A stretch of 27,203 nucleotides of DNA, from NCBI GenBank assembly GCA_002399025.1, contig DHCV01000014.1, positions 1 to 27,203 of the forward strand, in the 5' to 3' direction. The notes beneath the pieces were generated by a model. The model worked only from the letters and a program-made list of their open reading frames with translations. It searched no databases and had not been told where the DNA came from. Below, piece by piece: positions 1 to 8,496 of this stretch (positions within the stretch are counted from its first letter, which is position 1; each line of letters opens with the position of its first letter). Position numbers and translations under genes: made by a program. The stretch is from Bacteroidales bacterium UBA4893. Its GTDB lineage: Bacteria; Bacteroidota; Bacteroidia; Bacteroidales; P3.

Positions 1-27
1 CTTTTTTCAGGACAAGTCATTATATTG

Positions 28-90
28 ATTTTAAACGAAGTATAAAGACTCAAAATCCTTGTTTAATTTGCTTAAAAAGAAGTGTATTTA
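28..90. repeat. Degenerate 21-bp tandem repeat, three units
   Basis: Three consecutive 21-bp blocks (28-48, 49-69, 70-90) keep the same core in register: TTTTAAACGAAG, then CAAAATCCTTGTTT, then CTTAAAAAGAAG. The core resembles the clearer array at 23670-23753. The rest of the gene-free stretch 1-267 is AT-rich. It holds a stem-loop at 173-191 (arms TAAACCT and AGGTTTA, 5-nt loop, no T tract after it) and two copies of CAGTTTT near 129 and 160. I see no gene there. The units are diverged, so the call rests partly on the clearer copies elsewhere. Confidence 0.5.
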
Positions 91-267
91 TTTGTAGAAA
101 AGCTATGGTTTTCCCTGAATTAGATTTGCAGTTTTCCCTTTATTACTAATTCTAATTTACAGTTTTGGGTTTTAAACCTAAATAAGGTTTACAAGTATCC
201 TAATATCCCTAAAAATAGGTTACATTTCTTATAATACTTATCTTTGTTAGGTAAAATGCTTTGTTTT

Positions 268-298
268 TTTGGTAATTTGAAAAAATATTGTATTTTTG
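268..298 (+). promoter_or_regulatory. Bacteroidota-type promoter for tRNA-Cys
   Basis: TTTG at 268-271 is followed after exactly 19 bp by TATTTTTG at 291-298. This fits the Bacteroidota primary sigma pattern TTTG-N19-TAnnTTTG. Transcription would start around 305, a few bases before the mature tRNA. Confidence 0.65.
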
Positions 299-311
299 CA
301 AACTCAAATAA

Positions 312-382
312 GGTCTCTTGGCCGAGTGGTTAGGCACCGGTCTGCAAAACCGTCTACTCCAGTTCGAATCTGGAAGAGACCT
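312..382 (+). tRNA. tRNA-Cys (anticodon GCA)
   Basis: The cloverleaf can be drawn by hand. The acceptor stem pairs GGTCTCT (312-318) with AGAGACC (375-381), followed by a U discriminator at 382, typical of cysteine tRNAs. The D-arm has GCC/GGC. The anticodon loop is CTGCAAA with GCA at 344-346. The T-arm pairs TCCAG with CTGGA around loop TTCGAAT (363-369). The 3' CCA is not encoded and would be added after transcription. The anticodon stem has four clean pairs and a mismatch at its base. Confidence 0.95.
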
Positions 383-391
383 CAAAGTTAT

Positions 392-423
392 AAAGTCATC
401 TGAAAAGATGACTTTTGTTTTTT
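392..423 (+). terminator. Intrinsic terminator after tRNA-Cys
   Basis: A 9-bp perfect stem pairs AAAGTCATC (392-400) with GATGACTTT (407-415) around a 6-nt loop. A T-rich tract follows. It sits 10 bases after the tRNA and probably ends that single-gene transcript. Confidence 0.8.
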
Positions 424-547
424 ATTCATATACCTATACTTTAATTGATACTTAAGCTAATTATCCTTCATTTTTAATATAATAAAAAACTTTTTTACAA
501 AATATTCGTACAAGAATAATTAACCTTGATTTTTATACATACCATAT

Positions 548-3076
548 ATGGTTGCCTTATTAAAAGAAATAGATGATGTTAAAAATAAACTAATGAATTA
601 TTCAATTCTATGTTTATTAATTATAACACTACCCGCAACAATCTTCTCAATAATACATCTTGTAAAGGAAGGTCATTTCCCTGATTATGGAGTTGGCTTT
701 CTTCAATCCCTATTAATTTTATTCTTATTTTTAATTAGAAATATAATTGGGCAAAAGACTAAGGCTCATTTAATCACAATTTCATTTATTATTGGAGGAT
801 TGGCAGGAAATCTCTTTTTTGGAAGCTTAGGAGATCAATTTCTGACGGTTATAGGTATTGCATTAATTTCGCTTTTTTATGGGAAAAAACCTGGAATCTT
901 CTACTTTTTTGTAGCATTTATTGGGTTTTTAACTCTTGAAATTCTTTTCTGGGAAAATATTATTGAAAGAGATATAAATTATAATGAATTTTTTAGTGAT
1001 GTTAGGAATTGGATAATAAGTTTCATTACTCTTACTATTACTGCATTAATACTAATATTTTCAATAAGCTATTTTAATCATTTTCTTATAAGTTTAGTAG
1101 ATAAACTTGGAGACAAGAATGGAGAACTCGATACTTTAAACACAGCATATAAAAATGTTATGTCAAAGGTTGAGGAGAGCGAAAAGAAGTATAAATCAAT
1201 ATTCGAAACTCTAAGAGAAGGGGTTATTTTAACAAATGAAGAAGGAGATATTATTGATTGTAATAAGGCAGCTGAATGTATTTTAGATATTTCAAAAGAA
1301 GATATTTTACAAATTAATCTTCATCAAAAGAATTTCCATTTAGTTTATCCCGACCTGAGTCCAGTTCCTAATGAAGAGTGTCCAGGAGTAAAAACATTGA
1401 TAAATGGAATACCTGTCAATAATTTTGAAGTAGGAATCCAAAGAGCTGAAGGTTTGAGATGGCTTATTATCAATTCAGCTCCTTTAAAAGCTAAAGGTTA
1501 TGGATTATTCCTAACATTGAAAGATATAACTGAATTCAAGAAATTGGAAAACGAGCAAATTGTTTTCAATCGTTATTTTGAAGCTTTCCTTGAAAACATT
1601 GAAGATTATGTTGTTTTTAGAAACAGAGAAGGAAAGATAATCTTCTGCAGTCAATCCCTTGCACAAATTACAGGATATAGTGATTGGAGGGATATTATTG
1701 GGAAAAACTATGAAGATATCTTCCCTGGAGAAATTGCAAAAACCTACAAAGAAGAGGATGATGTTGTTTATCAAACGGGAGAGAAGTTGATAGGAAAGGT
1801 AAATACTTTTTTGATTAAAAATTCAGAAATAAGATATGAGCAAACGAACAAAATTCCTTTGTTTGATGATGATAGAAATGTTGTAGGAATCATAAGTATA
1901 GGTAGAGATATTACAGAAATATTAAGAGAGAAGGAATTAATTCAGGAAAAAGAAGAAAAAATTAATCTGCTCTTAAATTCAGCTGCTGAAGGAATATATG
2001 GAGTAGATGTAGATGGCAATTGTACATTTGCAAATAAATCTTGTGTTAATATGCTTGGATATTCAAGTGAAGAAGAATTGCTTGGTAAGAATATGCATTA
2101 TTTAATACACCATAGTTTTGAAAATGGCAAGCCAATGGATTTTAGCGAATGTAGTATTCAAAAAACATTAATTTATAGTATTGAAACACATTGTGAAGAT
2201 GAAGTATTTTGGAAAAAAGATGGAAATAAGCTTGAAGTTGAATACTTCTCTTTCCCACAAATTAAAAATGGTAAAGTTGTTGGTTCAGTTGTAACTTTCA
2301 TTGATATTTCTGAAAGAAAGAAAACAGAAAAACAAATTATTAGTTTTGCAAAAGACCTTCAAAAGCTAAATTCTGATAAGGATAAATTCATAAGAATATT
2401 AGCTCATGATTTAAAAAATCCTTTCAACACAATAATAGGATTCTCCGAATATATAATTCAAAACCTTGGCTCAATTGAAAAGGACGAAATTGAAGAGTTT
2501 ACTAAAATGATTAATGATAGTTCAGAAAAGGCTTATACTTTATTAGAAGAGATTCTTTTGTGGTTAAAAGTCCAATCAGGTCAGCTATCTGTACAGAAAA
2601 CAAAGATTGAACTTAGAAATATTGTTTTAAATATTATTGAAAATCTAAGTCCATTAGCTCAAAATAAATCCATTAAGTTAAGCTGCAATATCCCTCAAGA
2701 CGTATATATTGAGGCAGATATAAATATGTTTAAAACCATTCTTAGAAACTTAATTACTAATTCAATTAAATTCACAAACGAAAATGGAGAGATTGAAGTA
2801 AATATAGAGGAAATTGAAAAAAGGATTAAGATTATAGTTGCTGATAATGGAGTTGGAATGAGTCAGGATTTAGCTAAAAACCTTTTTACCGACCAAGTCA
2901 ACCAAACAGAAGAAGGGACAAAAGGAGAAAAGGGTACAGGTCTTGGGCTAACAATTATAAAAGAATTAGTGCAGAAACATAAAGAACTAATATGGGCAGA
3001 GTCTGAAATAGGGAAAGGCAGTAGATTTATCGTAACAATGCCAAAAATAACAAAAAAGGATGAAGAAACTATTTAA
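548..3076 (+). CDS. Membrane-bound triple-PAS sensor histidine kinase
   Basis: This is an 842-residue sensor kinase that would autophosphorylate and pass phosphate to an unidentified response regulator. The N-terminus (about 17-175) holds five or six hydrophobic helices with little extracytoplasmic loop. A short coiled coil (190-215) follows. Three PAS domains lie at about 213-330, 343-460 and 472-592; each ends in the usual D-I-[ST] linker. The HisKA helix has the phosphoacceptor H620 in AHDLKNPF. The ATPase has N734/N738 (N box), DNGVG (766-770) and GTGLGL (796-801). All catalytic motifs are intact. There is no receiver domain and no adjacent regulator, so it is an orphan kinase here. Its last 17 bases overlap the next gene, which implies co-transcription. 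No Shine-Dalgarno sequence precedes the ATG. The signal sensed cannot be read from the sequence. Confidence 0.93.
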   Translation: MVALLKEIDDVKNKLMNYSILCLLIITLPATIFSIIHLVKEGHFPDYGVGFLQSLLILFLFLIRNIIGQKTKAHLITISFIIGGLAGNLFFGSLGDQFLTVIGIALISLFYGKKPGIFYFFVAFIGFLTLEILFWENIIERDINYNEFFSDVRNWIISFITLTITALILIFSISYFNHFLISLVDKLGDKNGELDTLNTAYKNVMSKVEESEKKYKSIFETLREGVILTNEEGDIIDCNKAAECILDISKEDILQINLHQKNFHLVYPDLSPVPNEECPGVKTLINGIPVNNFEVGIQRAEGLRWLIINSAPLKAKGYGLFLTLKDITEFKKLENEQIVFNRYFEAFLENIEDYVVFRNREGKIIFCSQSLAQITGYSDWRDIIGKNYEDIFPGEIAKTYKEEDDVVYQTGEKLIGKVNTFLIKNSEIRYEQTNKIPLFDDDRNVVGIISIGRDITEILREKELIQEKEEKINLLLNSAAEGIYGVDVDGNCTFANKSCVNMLGYSSEEELLGKNMHYLIHHSFENGKPMDFSECSIQKTLIYSIETHCEDEVFWKKDGNKLEVEYFSFPQIKNGKVVGSVVTFIDISERKKTEKQIISFAKDLQKLNSDKDKFIRILAHDLKNPFNTIIGFSEYIIQNLGSIEKDEIEEFTKMINDSSEKAYTLLEEILLWLKVQSGQLSVQKTKIELRNIVLNIIENLSPLAQNKSIKLSCNIPQDVYIEADINMFKTILRNLITNSIKFTNENGEIEVNIEEIEKRIKIIVADNGVGMSQDLAKNLFTDQVNQTEEGTKGEKGTGLGLTIIKELVQKHKELIWAESEIGKGSRFIVTMPKITKKDEETI

Positions 3077-3977
3077 TTATTTGCTTTTCTATTGTATACT
3101 AATACCTCTTTCTCTGCTACCTTTATGGTTTTTATACATATTATCATCTATAACTGCTTTTTTACTTCATTATATTATTAAATATAGATTGGATGTTGTA
3201 AAGTTAAATGTTGAGAAATCCTTTCCAGAGAAAAGTAAACAAGAGCAAAAACTTATAATAAACAAGTTCTATAAACATTTGGCAGATGTTTTCCTTGAAG
3301 GCTTTAAGATGTTAAGCATTTCAAGAAAGAATGTTTTGAAAAGATATAAATGTAATAACCCCGAAATCCTATATCCCTACTTCCAGCAAAACCAAAGCAT
3401 ACTCTTGCTTTCCTCTCACTTCAATAATTGGGAATATATGGTTTTGTCTTTGGGTATGCAGTTTCCTTTTCAAGGGATTGGGGTTGGGAAAAGAATGACT
3501 GATAAAACCTTTGAACATCTTATGCACCTTAGAAGGACACGTTATGGGACCAAGGTTTGCTATAATGATAATGTTAAGGAGGTATTCAGCCAAAATGAAA
3601 AGACAAAAACCCCTTCAGCCTACATGCTTCTTTCGGATCAAAGCCCAAACGACACTTACAAATGCTATTGGACAACCTTTCTCAATCAGGATACCGGACT
3701 AATCTTTGGTGGGGAGTATTTTGCCAAGAAATACAACTATCCAGTTTTCTACTATAAGGTAAATAAGGAGAGTAGGGGGTATTATAGTTTTGATATAATC
3801 CCTATAAGTCTTAATCCTCAGCAAGAAGGATATGCTGAAATAACCCAAAAATACACTTCCCTATTGGAAAACACCATAAAGGAGAATCCGCCCTATTGGC
3901 TTTGGTCACATAAACGCTGGAAACACAAACGCCCAGAGAAGATTTATCAGGATACTTTTAGGAAAGAAAAGGATTAA
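3060..3977 (+). CDS. LpxL/HtrB-family lysophospholipid (lipid A) acyltransferase
   Basis: This 305-residue protein matches the bacterial lipid A late acyltransferase family, which adds a secondary acyl chain to lipid A at the inner-membrane cytoplasmic face. An N-terminal membrane anchor spans about residues 5-40. The catalytic HX4E motif is H120 and E125 in SSHFNNWEYM. Basic residues typical of the family are present (GKRMTD, RRTRYG). A late DQSP followed by GxExFAKKY also fits. The length is usual for the family. The start lies inside the 3' end of the kinase gene, a translationally coupled arrangement. Its stop codon interlocks with the stop of polA on the other strand. The exact acceptor (lipid A, or another lipid such as an ornithine lipid) is not determined by the sequence. 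Confidence 0.88.
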   Translation: MKKLFNYLLFYCILIPLSLLPLWFLYILSSITAFLLHYIIKYRLDVVKLNVEKSFPEKSKQEQKLIINKFYKHLADVFLEGFKMLSISRKNVLKRYKCNNPEILYPYFQQNQSILLLSSHFNNWEYMVLSLGMQFPFQGIGVGKRMTDKTFEHLMHLRRTRYGTKVCYNDNVKEVFSQNEKTKTPSAYMLLSDQSPNDTYKCYWTTFLNQDTGLIFGGEYFAKKYNYPVFYYKVNKESRGYYSFDIIPISLNPQQEGYAEITQKYTSLLENTIKENPPYWLWSHKRWKHKRPEKIYQDTFRKEKD

Positions 3978-6811
3978 TGAGCCTCAAGCCAATTCTTTCC
4001 GGTGTTGCTCTCAACCTCAATTGGAACATTTTCTAACGGAAGGGCTTCCTTCATCTTCTTTTCAACGATTTCCCTTACCTTTTCAAGCTCTGGAATAAAA
4101 ACATCGAAGACCAATTCATCATGAACTTGAAGTATGAGTTTGGATTTCAAGCCTTGCCTATTAAATTCAGCATAAATATCAATCATAGCTTTCTTTATCA
4201 TATCGGCAGAGCTTCCTTGAATTGGCATATTTACTGCATTTCGTCCTGCAAAGTTCCTCAAGCCAGCATTTCTCGAATTAATATCATAGAGATAACGCCT
4301 TCTTTTCATTAGGGTTTGGGCGTATCCCTTCTCTTGAGCTGTCTTTATGCTTTGTTCAATAAAGGTTTTTATCTTTGGATACTGGGAAAAATATTGGTCA
4401 ATTAGTTCCTGAGCTTCTTTTCTAGGGATTGAGAGCTGTTCGGAAAGTCCAAAGGCAGAAATACCATAGATTATACCGAAATTAACACTCTTTGCATAGC
4501 GTCTTTGGTCTTTTGTAACCTCATTAAGTGGAATGTGGAATATCTTACTTGCCGTTGCGGAGTGAATATCTATACCATCTCTAAATGCTTGACAAATGTT
4601 TTCGTCCTTACTCAACGATGCAATTATCCTTAACTCAATTTGGGAGTAGTCAGCCGAAAGAAGTATGAAATCATCGTTTCTTGGAACGAAGGCTTTTCGC
4701 ATCTCCCTACCCAATTCAGTTCTTATAGGTATGTTTTGAAGGTTGGGATTGGTTGAGGAAAGCCTACCTGTTGCCGCAACTGACTGATTAAAACTTGTAT
4801 GAATATGTTTAGTTTTGCTGTTAACAAGCAATGGGAACGCATCAACATAGGTACTCTTGAGTTTTGTAATAGATCGGTAGTCCAAAATTAGAGGAATTAT
4901 TGGGTGCTTGTTAACTAATTTCAAAAGTACATCCTCTGAGGTAGAGAATTGTTTGGTTGCTGAAGTAGTTTTAGCCTTTTCCACAATTTGAAGTTTCTTA
5001 AAGAGTATATCGCCCAATTGTTTAGGTGAAGAAATATTGAATTCCTCATTCGCTAAGGCATATATTTTTGTTTCAAGATTAAGCTTTTCTTTGTTTAATC
5101 TTTGGGAAAAATCATTTAGTTCCTCAGTATTTATCCTAATCCCTTCTCTTTCCATTGATAAAAGCACATCAACCAAAGGCATTTCAATCTTTTCAAACAA
5201 ATCCCAAAGCTCATCCTCCTTTAACTTTGCTTCAAAGATAGGTTTTAGCTGCAAAGCAATATCAGCATCCTCAACGGCATACTCCTTTAGAGCAATCTTA
5301 TCAATGGAATTAATATTTATCTTCCCGTCCTTAGGTTTGCCAAAAACTTCCTCAAAAGGAATCATCTCGTAGTTAAGGTAGGAGTTGGCAAGAAAGTCAA
5401 TCTTATGCCTTGCCTCAGAGTCAATAAGGTAATGAGCCAATATTGTGTCAAAGCATATTCCTCTTACTTCAATTCCATAGTTCAAAAGTACATTCTTGTC
5501 AAACTTAATATTATGAGCAATCTTTTCAATCCTTTCGTCCTCCATTAGTTGCTTCAAAAGGATTAGGATTTCTTTTCTTTCTTCATCTTTTTGAGGAATA
5601 ATAACAAAGAAACCATTTGATTTTTCGCAAGAAAAAGCAACCCCAATAAGCTCTGAATCAATTTCTAATCCAGTTGTTTCGCAATCAAAGCTACAAAATC
5701 CCTTTTCCCTAATCTTTTCAATCTCCTTACTAAGAGTTTCTGAATCTTCAACCAATACATAATTATGTTCAATGCCCTTTAATGTTGAGAGAGAAGAGCT
5801 TGAAAACAAATCATTGGAGCTTATGTTGTTCCCAAACAAATCAAGCTGTTGTTCGGTTTCGGTTTGCTTTGTTTCAGTGGGCTTGTCGTTATGGCTTTTT
5901 TCCACGAAATCTGCATAGCCTTCCATTTGAGCAAATTCATTGAAGAAACGTTTTTCAAAGGTTCTGAATTCCAATTCGGCAAATAGTTTTTTGCAATGTT
6001 CAAAATCGGGTTGAGTAAACCTAAGTAAGGCTTCATTAAAATTTATTGGAACATCCAAGATTATTGTTGCAAGCTGTTTTGAAAGTATTGCCTTGTCCTT
6101 ATTCTCTTCAATTGCCTTGCGAATGGAGTTATTCTCAATCTTATCGGTATTTTCTAAAATATCTTCAATGGAATCAAATTGTTTCATCAAAATCTTTGCC
6201 TTCTTTTCTCCAATTGATGGCACACCAGGAATATTATCCGAGCTATCGCCCCAGAGTCCAAGAATATCAATAACCTGCTTTGGGTTTCTAACTTCAAATT
6301 TCTCCAAAACTTCCTTAACTCCCAATATTTCCTCAGTATTTCCCATTCGTGGAAGTTTGAGCATTAGAATATTTTCTTCAACCAATTGAGCATAGTCCTT
6401 ATCCGGAGTTACCATATAAACCTTAAAGCCTTCCTTTGCTGCCTTTTTGGAAAGAGTGCCAATAACATCATCGGCTTCATAGCCCTCAGAGTAAAGGATT
6501 GGGATATTCATAGCTTCCAAAAGTTCCTTCACATAGGGAATAGCAGCGATTATATCTTCTGGGCTTTCTTGACGATTAGCCTTATAGTCCTCAAATTGTT
6601 GGTGGCGTACGGTTGGACCATACAAATCAAATGCAACTCCAATATGAGAAGGCTTATGTTTCTTTATCAAGTCAAGAAGGGTGTTAGCAAATCCAAATAT
6701 TGCGGAGGTATTTAAGCCTTTGGAGTTTATGCGGGGATTCTTGTTAAGAGCATAGAAGGAACGATAAATCAATGCCATTGCATCAATTAGATAAAGGTTT
6801 TTCTCTTTCAT
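3974..6811 (-). CDS. polA: DNA polymerase I
   Basis: This is a 945-residue family A polymerase for Okazaki fragment maturation and repair, with all three domains. The 5' nuclease is about 1-290 (DAMALIYRSF, EADDVIG, GDSSDNIPG). The 3'-5' exonuclease is about 350-530 and retains its acidic residues: D376 and E378 in FDCETT, D438 in NIKFDKN, and Y511/D515 in YAVEDAD. Proofreading should therefore be active. The polymerase domain has motif A at D721 (ADYSQIELR), an O-helix with R770, K774, F778 and Y782, and motif C HDE at 897-899. F778 occupies the position of F762 in E. coli Pol I. A low-complexity linker rich in S, T, E and Q (about 305-345) joins the nuclease and proofreading domains. The start lies 22 bp after the M64 peptidase stop, so the two may share a transcript. 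Confidence 0.98.
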   Translation of the reverse strand: MKEKNLYLIDAMALIYRSFYALNKNPRINSKGLNTSAIFGFANTLLDLIKKHKPSHIGVAFDLYGPTVRHQQFEDYKANRQESPEDIIAAIPYVKELLEAMNIPILYSEGYEADDVIGTLSKKAAKEGFKVYMVTPDKDYAQLVEENILMLKLPRMGNTEEILGVKEVLEKFEVRNPKQVIDILGLWGDSSDNIPGVPSIGEKKAKILMKQFDSIEDILENTDKIENNSIRKAIEENKDKAILSKQLATIILDVPINFNEALLRFTQPDFEHCKKLFAELEFRTFEKRFFNEFAQMEGYADFVEKSHNDKPTETKQTETEQQLDLFGNNISSNDLFSSSSLSTLKGIEHNYVLVEDSETLSKEIEKIREKGFCSFDCETTGLEIDSELIGVAFSCEKSNGFFVIIPQKDEERKEILILLKQLMEDERIEKIAHNIKFDKNVLLNYGIEVRGICFDTILAHYLIDSEARHKIDFLANSYLNYEMIPFEEVFGKPKDGKININSIDKIALKEYAVEDADIALQLKPIFEAKLKEDELWDLFEKIEMPLVDVLLSMEREGIRINTEELNDFSQRLNKEKLNLETKIYALANEEFNISSPKQLGDILFKKLQIVEKAKTTSATKQFSTSEDVLLKLVNKHPIIPLILDYRSITKLKSTYVDAFPLLVNSKTKHIHTSFNQSVAATGRLSSTNPNLQNIPIRTELGREMRKAFVPRNDDFILLSADYSQIELRIIASLSKDENICQAFRDGIDIHSATASKIFHIPLNEVTKDQRRYAKSVNFGIIYGISAFGLSEQLSIPRKEAQELIDQYFSQYPKIKTFIEQSIKTAQEKGYAQTLMKRRRYLYDINSRNAGLRNFAGRNAVNMPIQGSSADMIKKAMIDIYAEFNRQGLKSKLILQVHDELVFDVFIPELEKVREIVEKKMKEALPLENVPIEVESNTGKNWLEAH

Positions 6812-6833
6812 TTTCTTTTTTCTTTTATTAGTT

Positions 6834-8105
6834 CTATTCGGTGTAGAAGTCTAACATCTTATTAATTTCTCTTGTGCAAACAGGACAGAAAGGCTTATCG
6901 CTTCGCATTAAGCAATCTTGATAAGGGCGATAAAGCCCCTTAGTTACGTAAGCTGCCCCTTCAAATACTCCAACCTTATTAATATATTCCTCTGTTACTG
7001 GTGTTGGGATAGGGGTTGAGTCCTCAATCATATCCTTCCACTTCTGAGAAAAGTCTTTTAGGGAAGTAAGATTCTTTTGCCATGGCTCAATGCATTGAGG
7101 AGCTCCCTCAACCTCAGTGTCATTTTGCGAATATTCATCTCCCAATCCTGCAAAGGAATGCCCAAGCTCATGAATTAAAACAAATCCATTCTTAGGATTA
7201 ACATAGGAAGTGGCATAGAAATTAAAAATTCCTCCTCCTCCATAGGTTTCGCTATTGCACATAATAACTATTTGCTCGTAAGGAACATTAACAAGAATTT
7301 CATGAAGATTAAAAAGATTAGGAGTCATTATATATCTTGGAGAATTAAATGTATTATAGCTAACTCCAAGAAAACTATTTGGACGAATTGTTGAATCTAA
7401 TCCTGGTATTCCCGTTTGTTCAGAAAAATAGCATTGCCCCCAAACATTAATTTTGTTCTTAGCCTCAGCATAAGGAGGCTTAGAGAAAAGAAAGTCGGTA
7501 AAGAGCTTTAAATCCGAAACCATCTTCAAAGAATCTTTTTGAGTATAGCCAGCAGGAACTATAACAATATCCAATTTCGTATTAACATTATCAGAAGCAA
7601 TATTCAAACGGTAAGGGTCATAGAGCTTGTAATCTAATTTTTTATATTCTGTCTTTTCAACTTCTATTTTTTGTTTTTCTACCAAAAACCATTTTCCCAG
7701 ACTATCTCGAGAAAAGAAAGCAATATCAACATCCTGATTAGGAAGAGGTATTCTAAAGACTTCTTCAAAGTTGCCGCAAGAGTTTTCTGCCTCAGGAGTG
7801 GTTTGCCATTCCTCGAAGAAAGAACAATAGTTGCGTGAATAGATAAGATTTTTAGTATTATGAACATAAACCTCAATACGATGAGCCCCCAAATTAGTAT
7901 TGTCAAGTAGCTTAGTTTTGGTTCCAGCCCATTTCTTTGTTATGTATGTTTGGTCAATTGTGTAGTACTCCACAGCCTTACGCCCCGAATGATAGCAAAG
8001 AATATTGAGAGTATTATCTGTAAAATAATTATCAAAAGAAGTTTTCTGAGCATTTAATCCTATTGAAAACAAAAGGAATAAAATAAAAATATGATTTCTA
8101 AACAT
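6834..8105 (-). CDS. Exported M64-family (IgA peptidase-like) zinc metallopeptidase
   Basis: This 423-residue protein has a signal peptide (1-20, ending GLNAQ). An all-beta N-terminal region (about 25-165) resembles the M64 N-terminal domain. The catalytic domain starts near 170 (LDIVIVPAGYT). The zinc site is HELGH (312-316) followed by GLGDEY (320-325), the hallmark of peptidase family M64. The name comes from a clostridial IgA protease, but the substrate of this protein is unknown. The C-terminus has a CPVC pair (407-410) and ends at residue 423 with no T9SS sorting domain. It is therefore more likely periplasmic or membrane-associated than secreted by T9SS. It is the first gene of a probable M64-polA unit. 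Confidence 0.9.
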   Translation of the reverse strand: MFRNHIFILFLLFSIGLNAQKTSFDNYFTDNTLNILCYHSGRKAVEYYTIDQTYITKKWAGTKTKLLDNTNLGAHRIEVYVHNTKNLIYSRNYCSFFEEWQTTPEAENSCGNFEEVFRIPLPNQDVDIAFFSRDSLGKWFLVEKQKIEVEKTEYKKLDYKLYDPYRLNIASDNVNTKLDIVIVPAGYTQKDSLKMVSDLKLFTDFLFSKPPYAEAKNKINVWGQCYFSEQTGIPGLDSTIRPNSFLGVSYNTFNSPRYIMTPNLFNLHEILVNVPYEQIVIMCNSETYGGGGIFNFYATSYVNPKNGFVLIHELGHSFAGLGDEYSQNDTEVEGAPQCIEPWQKNLTSLKDFSQKWKDMIEDSTPIPTPVTEEYINKVGVFEGAAYVTKGLYRPYQDCLMRSDKPFCPVCTREINKMLDFYTE

Positions 8106-8130
8106 CCTATAAATTTTTTAAGTAATTGAG

Positions 8131-8138
8131 CAAAGATA
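8131..8138 (-). promoter_or_regulatory. -7 box for the M64 peptidase gene
   Basis: On the minus strand this reads TATCTTTG, a perfect TAnnTTTG -7 element. The expected transcription start is near 8124, giving a leader of about 18 nt before the ATG at 8105. No convincing TTTG lies about 19 bp upstream, so only half of the promoter is seen. Confidence 0.45.
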
Positions 8139-8272
8139 CAATCTTTTACCCTAAATAAAGAACCTTATTAAAAATATTTCGTAGTAGAAGGGAGAAATTA
8201 TAAAACTATAAGACTTAATTGATATGATAGGCATAAGGTAATAATTAGTTAATAAACTTTTAACTTAAAAAG

Positions 8273-8303
8273 TTTGAAATCAAAATATTTATTTATACCT
8301 TTG
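8273..8303 (+). promoter_or_regulatory. Promoter for the tryptophanase transcript
   Basis: TTTG (8273-8276), 19 bp, then TACCTTTG (8296-8303) matches the Bacteroidota consensus at every fixed position. Transcription should begin near 8310, leaving a leader of about 187 nt before tnaA. The divergent gene-free region 8106-8496 contains this promoter, the M64 promoter and the leader features listed separately. Confidence 0.75.
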
Positions 8304-8326
8304 CAACCTCACAAGTTGACTTTTAT

Positions 8327-8404
8327 ATGATAAAAAGGAGCTCAATACATTCAAATAACAACCGCTATCTAAACATTAAAGATAGGGATAAGCTATTTTT
8401 CTAA
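8327..8404 (+). CDS. Possible 25-codon leader peptide upstream of tryptophanase
   Basis: An ATG at 8327 opens 25 codons ending in TAA at 8402-8404, wholly inside the predicted tnaA leader. The peptide is basic, starts MIKRSSIH and ends DKLFF, with one Tyr and no Trp or Pro. E. coli-type TnaC peptides need a Trp and a C-terminal Pro, so this is not a classical TnaC. The open frame may be chance in AT-rich sequence. The reasons to list it are its position and its overlap with two alternative hairpins. An AAGGAG sequence (8335-8340) lies inside it, with no ATG at a useful distance. Confidence 0.25.
   Translation: MIKRSSIHSNNNRYLNIKDRDKLFF
8365..8400 (+). promoter_or_regulatory. Two mutually exclusive hairpins in the tnaA leader
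   Basis: AGATAG (8380-8385) can pair upstream with CTATCT (8365-8370). Alternatively AAAGATAG (8378-8385) can pair downstream with CTATTTTT (8393-8400, one G-U pair, 7-nt loop). The second stem ends in a T run. Both use the same central arm, so only one can form at a time. That is the layout of an attenuator, but the stems are short and AT-rich and their stability is doubtful. Confidence 0.25.
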
Positions 8405-8496
8405 GCAAAATGGTCTAATCAAGATCTTAATTACCATAAACCTCAATTATAATTAATCAAAAAAAGAATTTAAAAACAAATATAAGAATAAATAAT

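Noticed and set aside
521..528. -7 box (TAACCTTG) before the histidine kinase
   Set aside because: It has one mismatch to TAnnTTTG and no TTTG at a suitable distance, so it is too weak to list.
8327..8404. Classical TnaC leader peptide
   Set aside because: The frame encodes no Trp and no Pro, which the known TnaC arrest needs. It is kept only as a low-confidence candidate of another kind.
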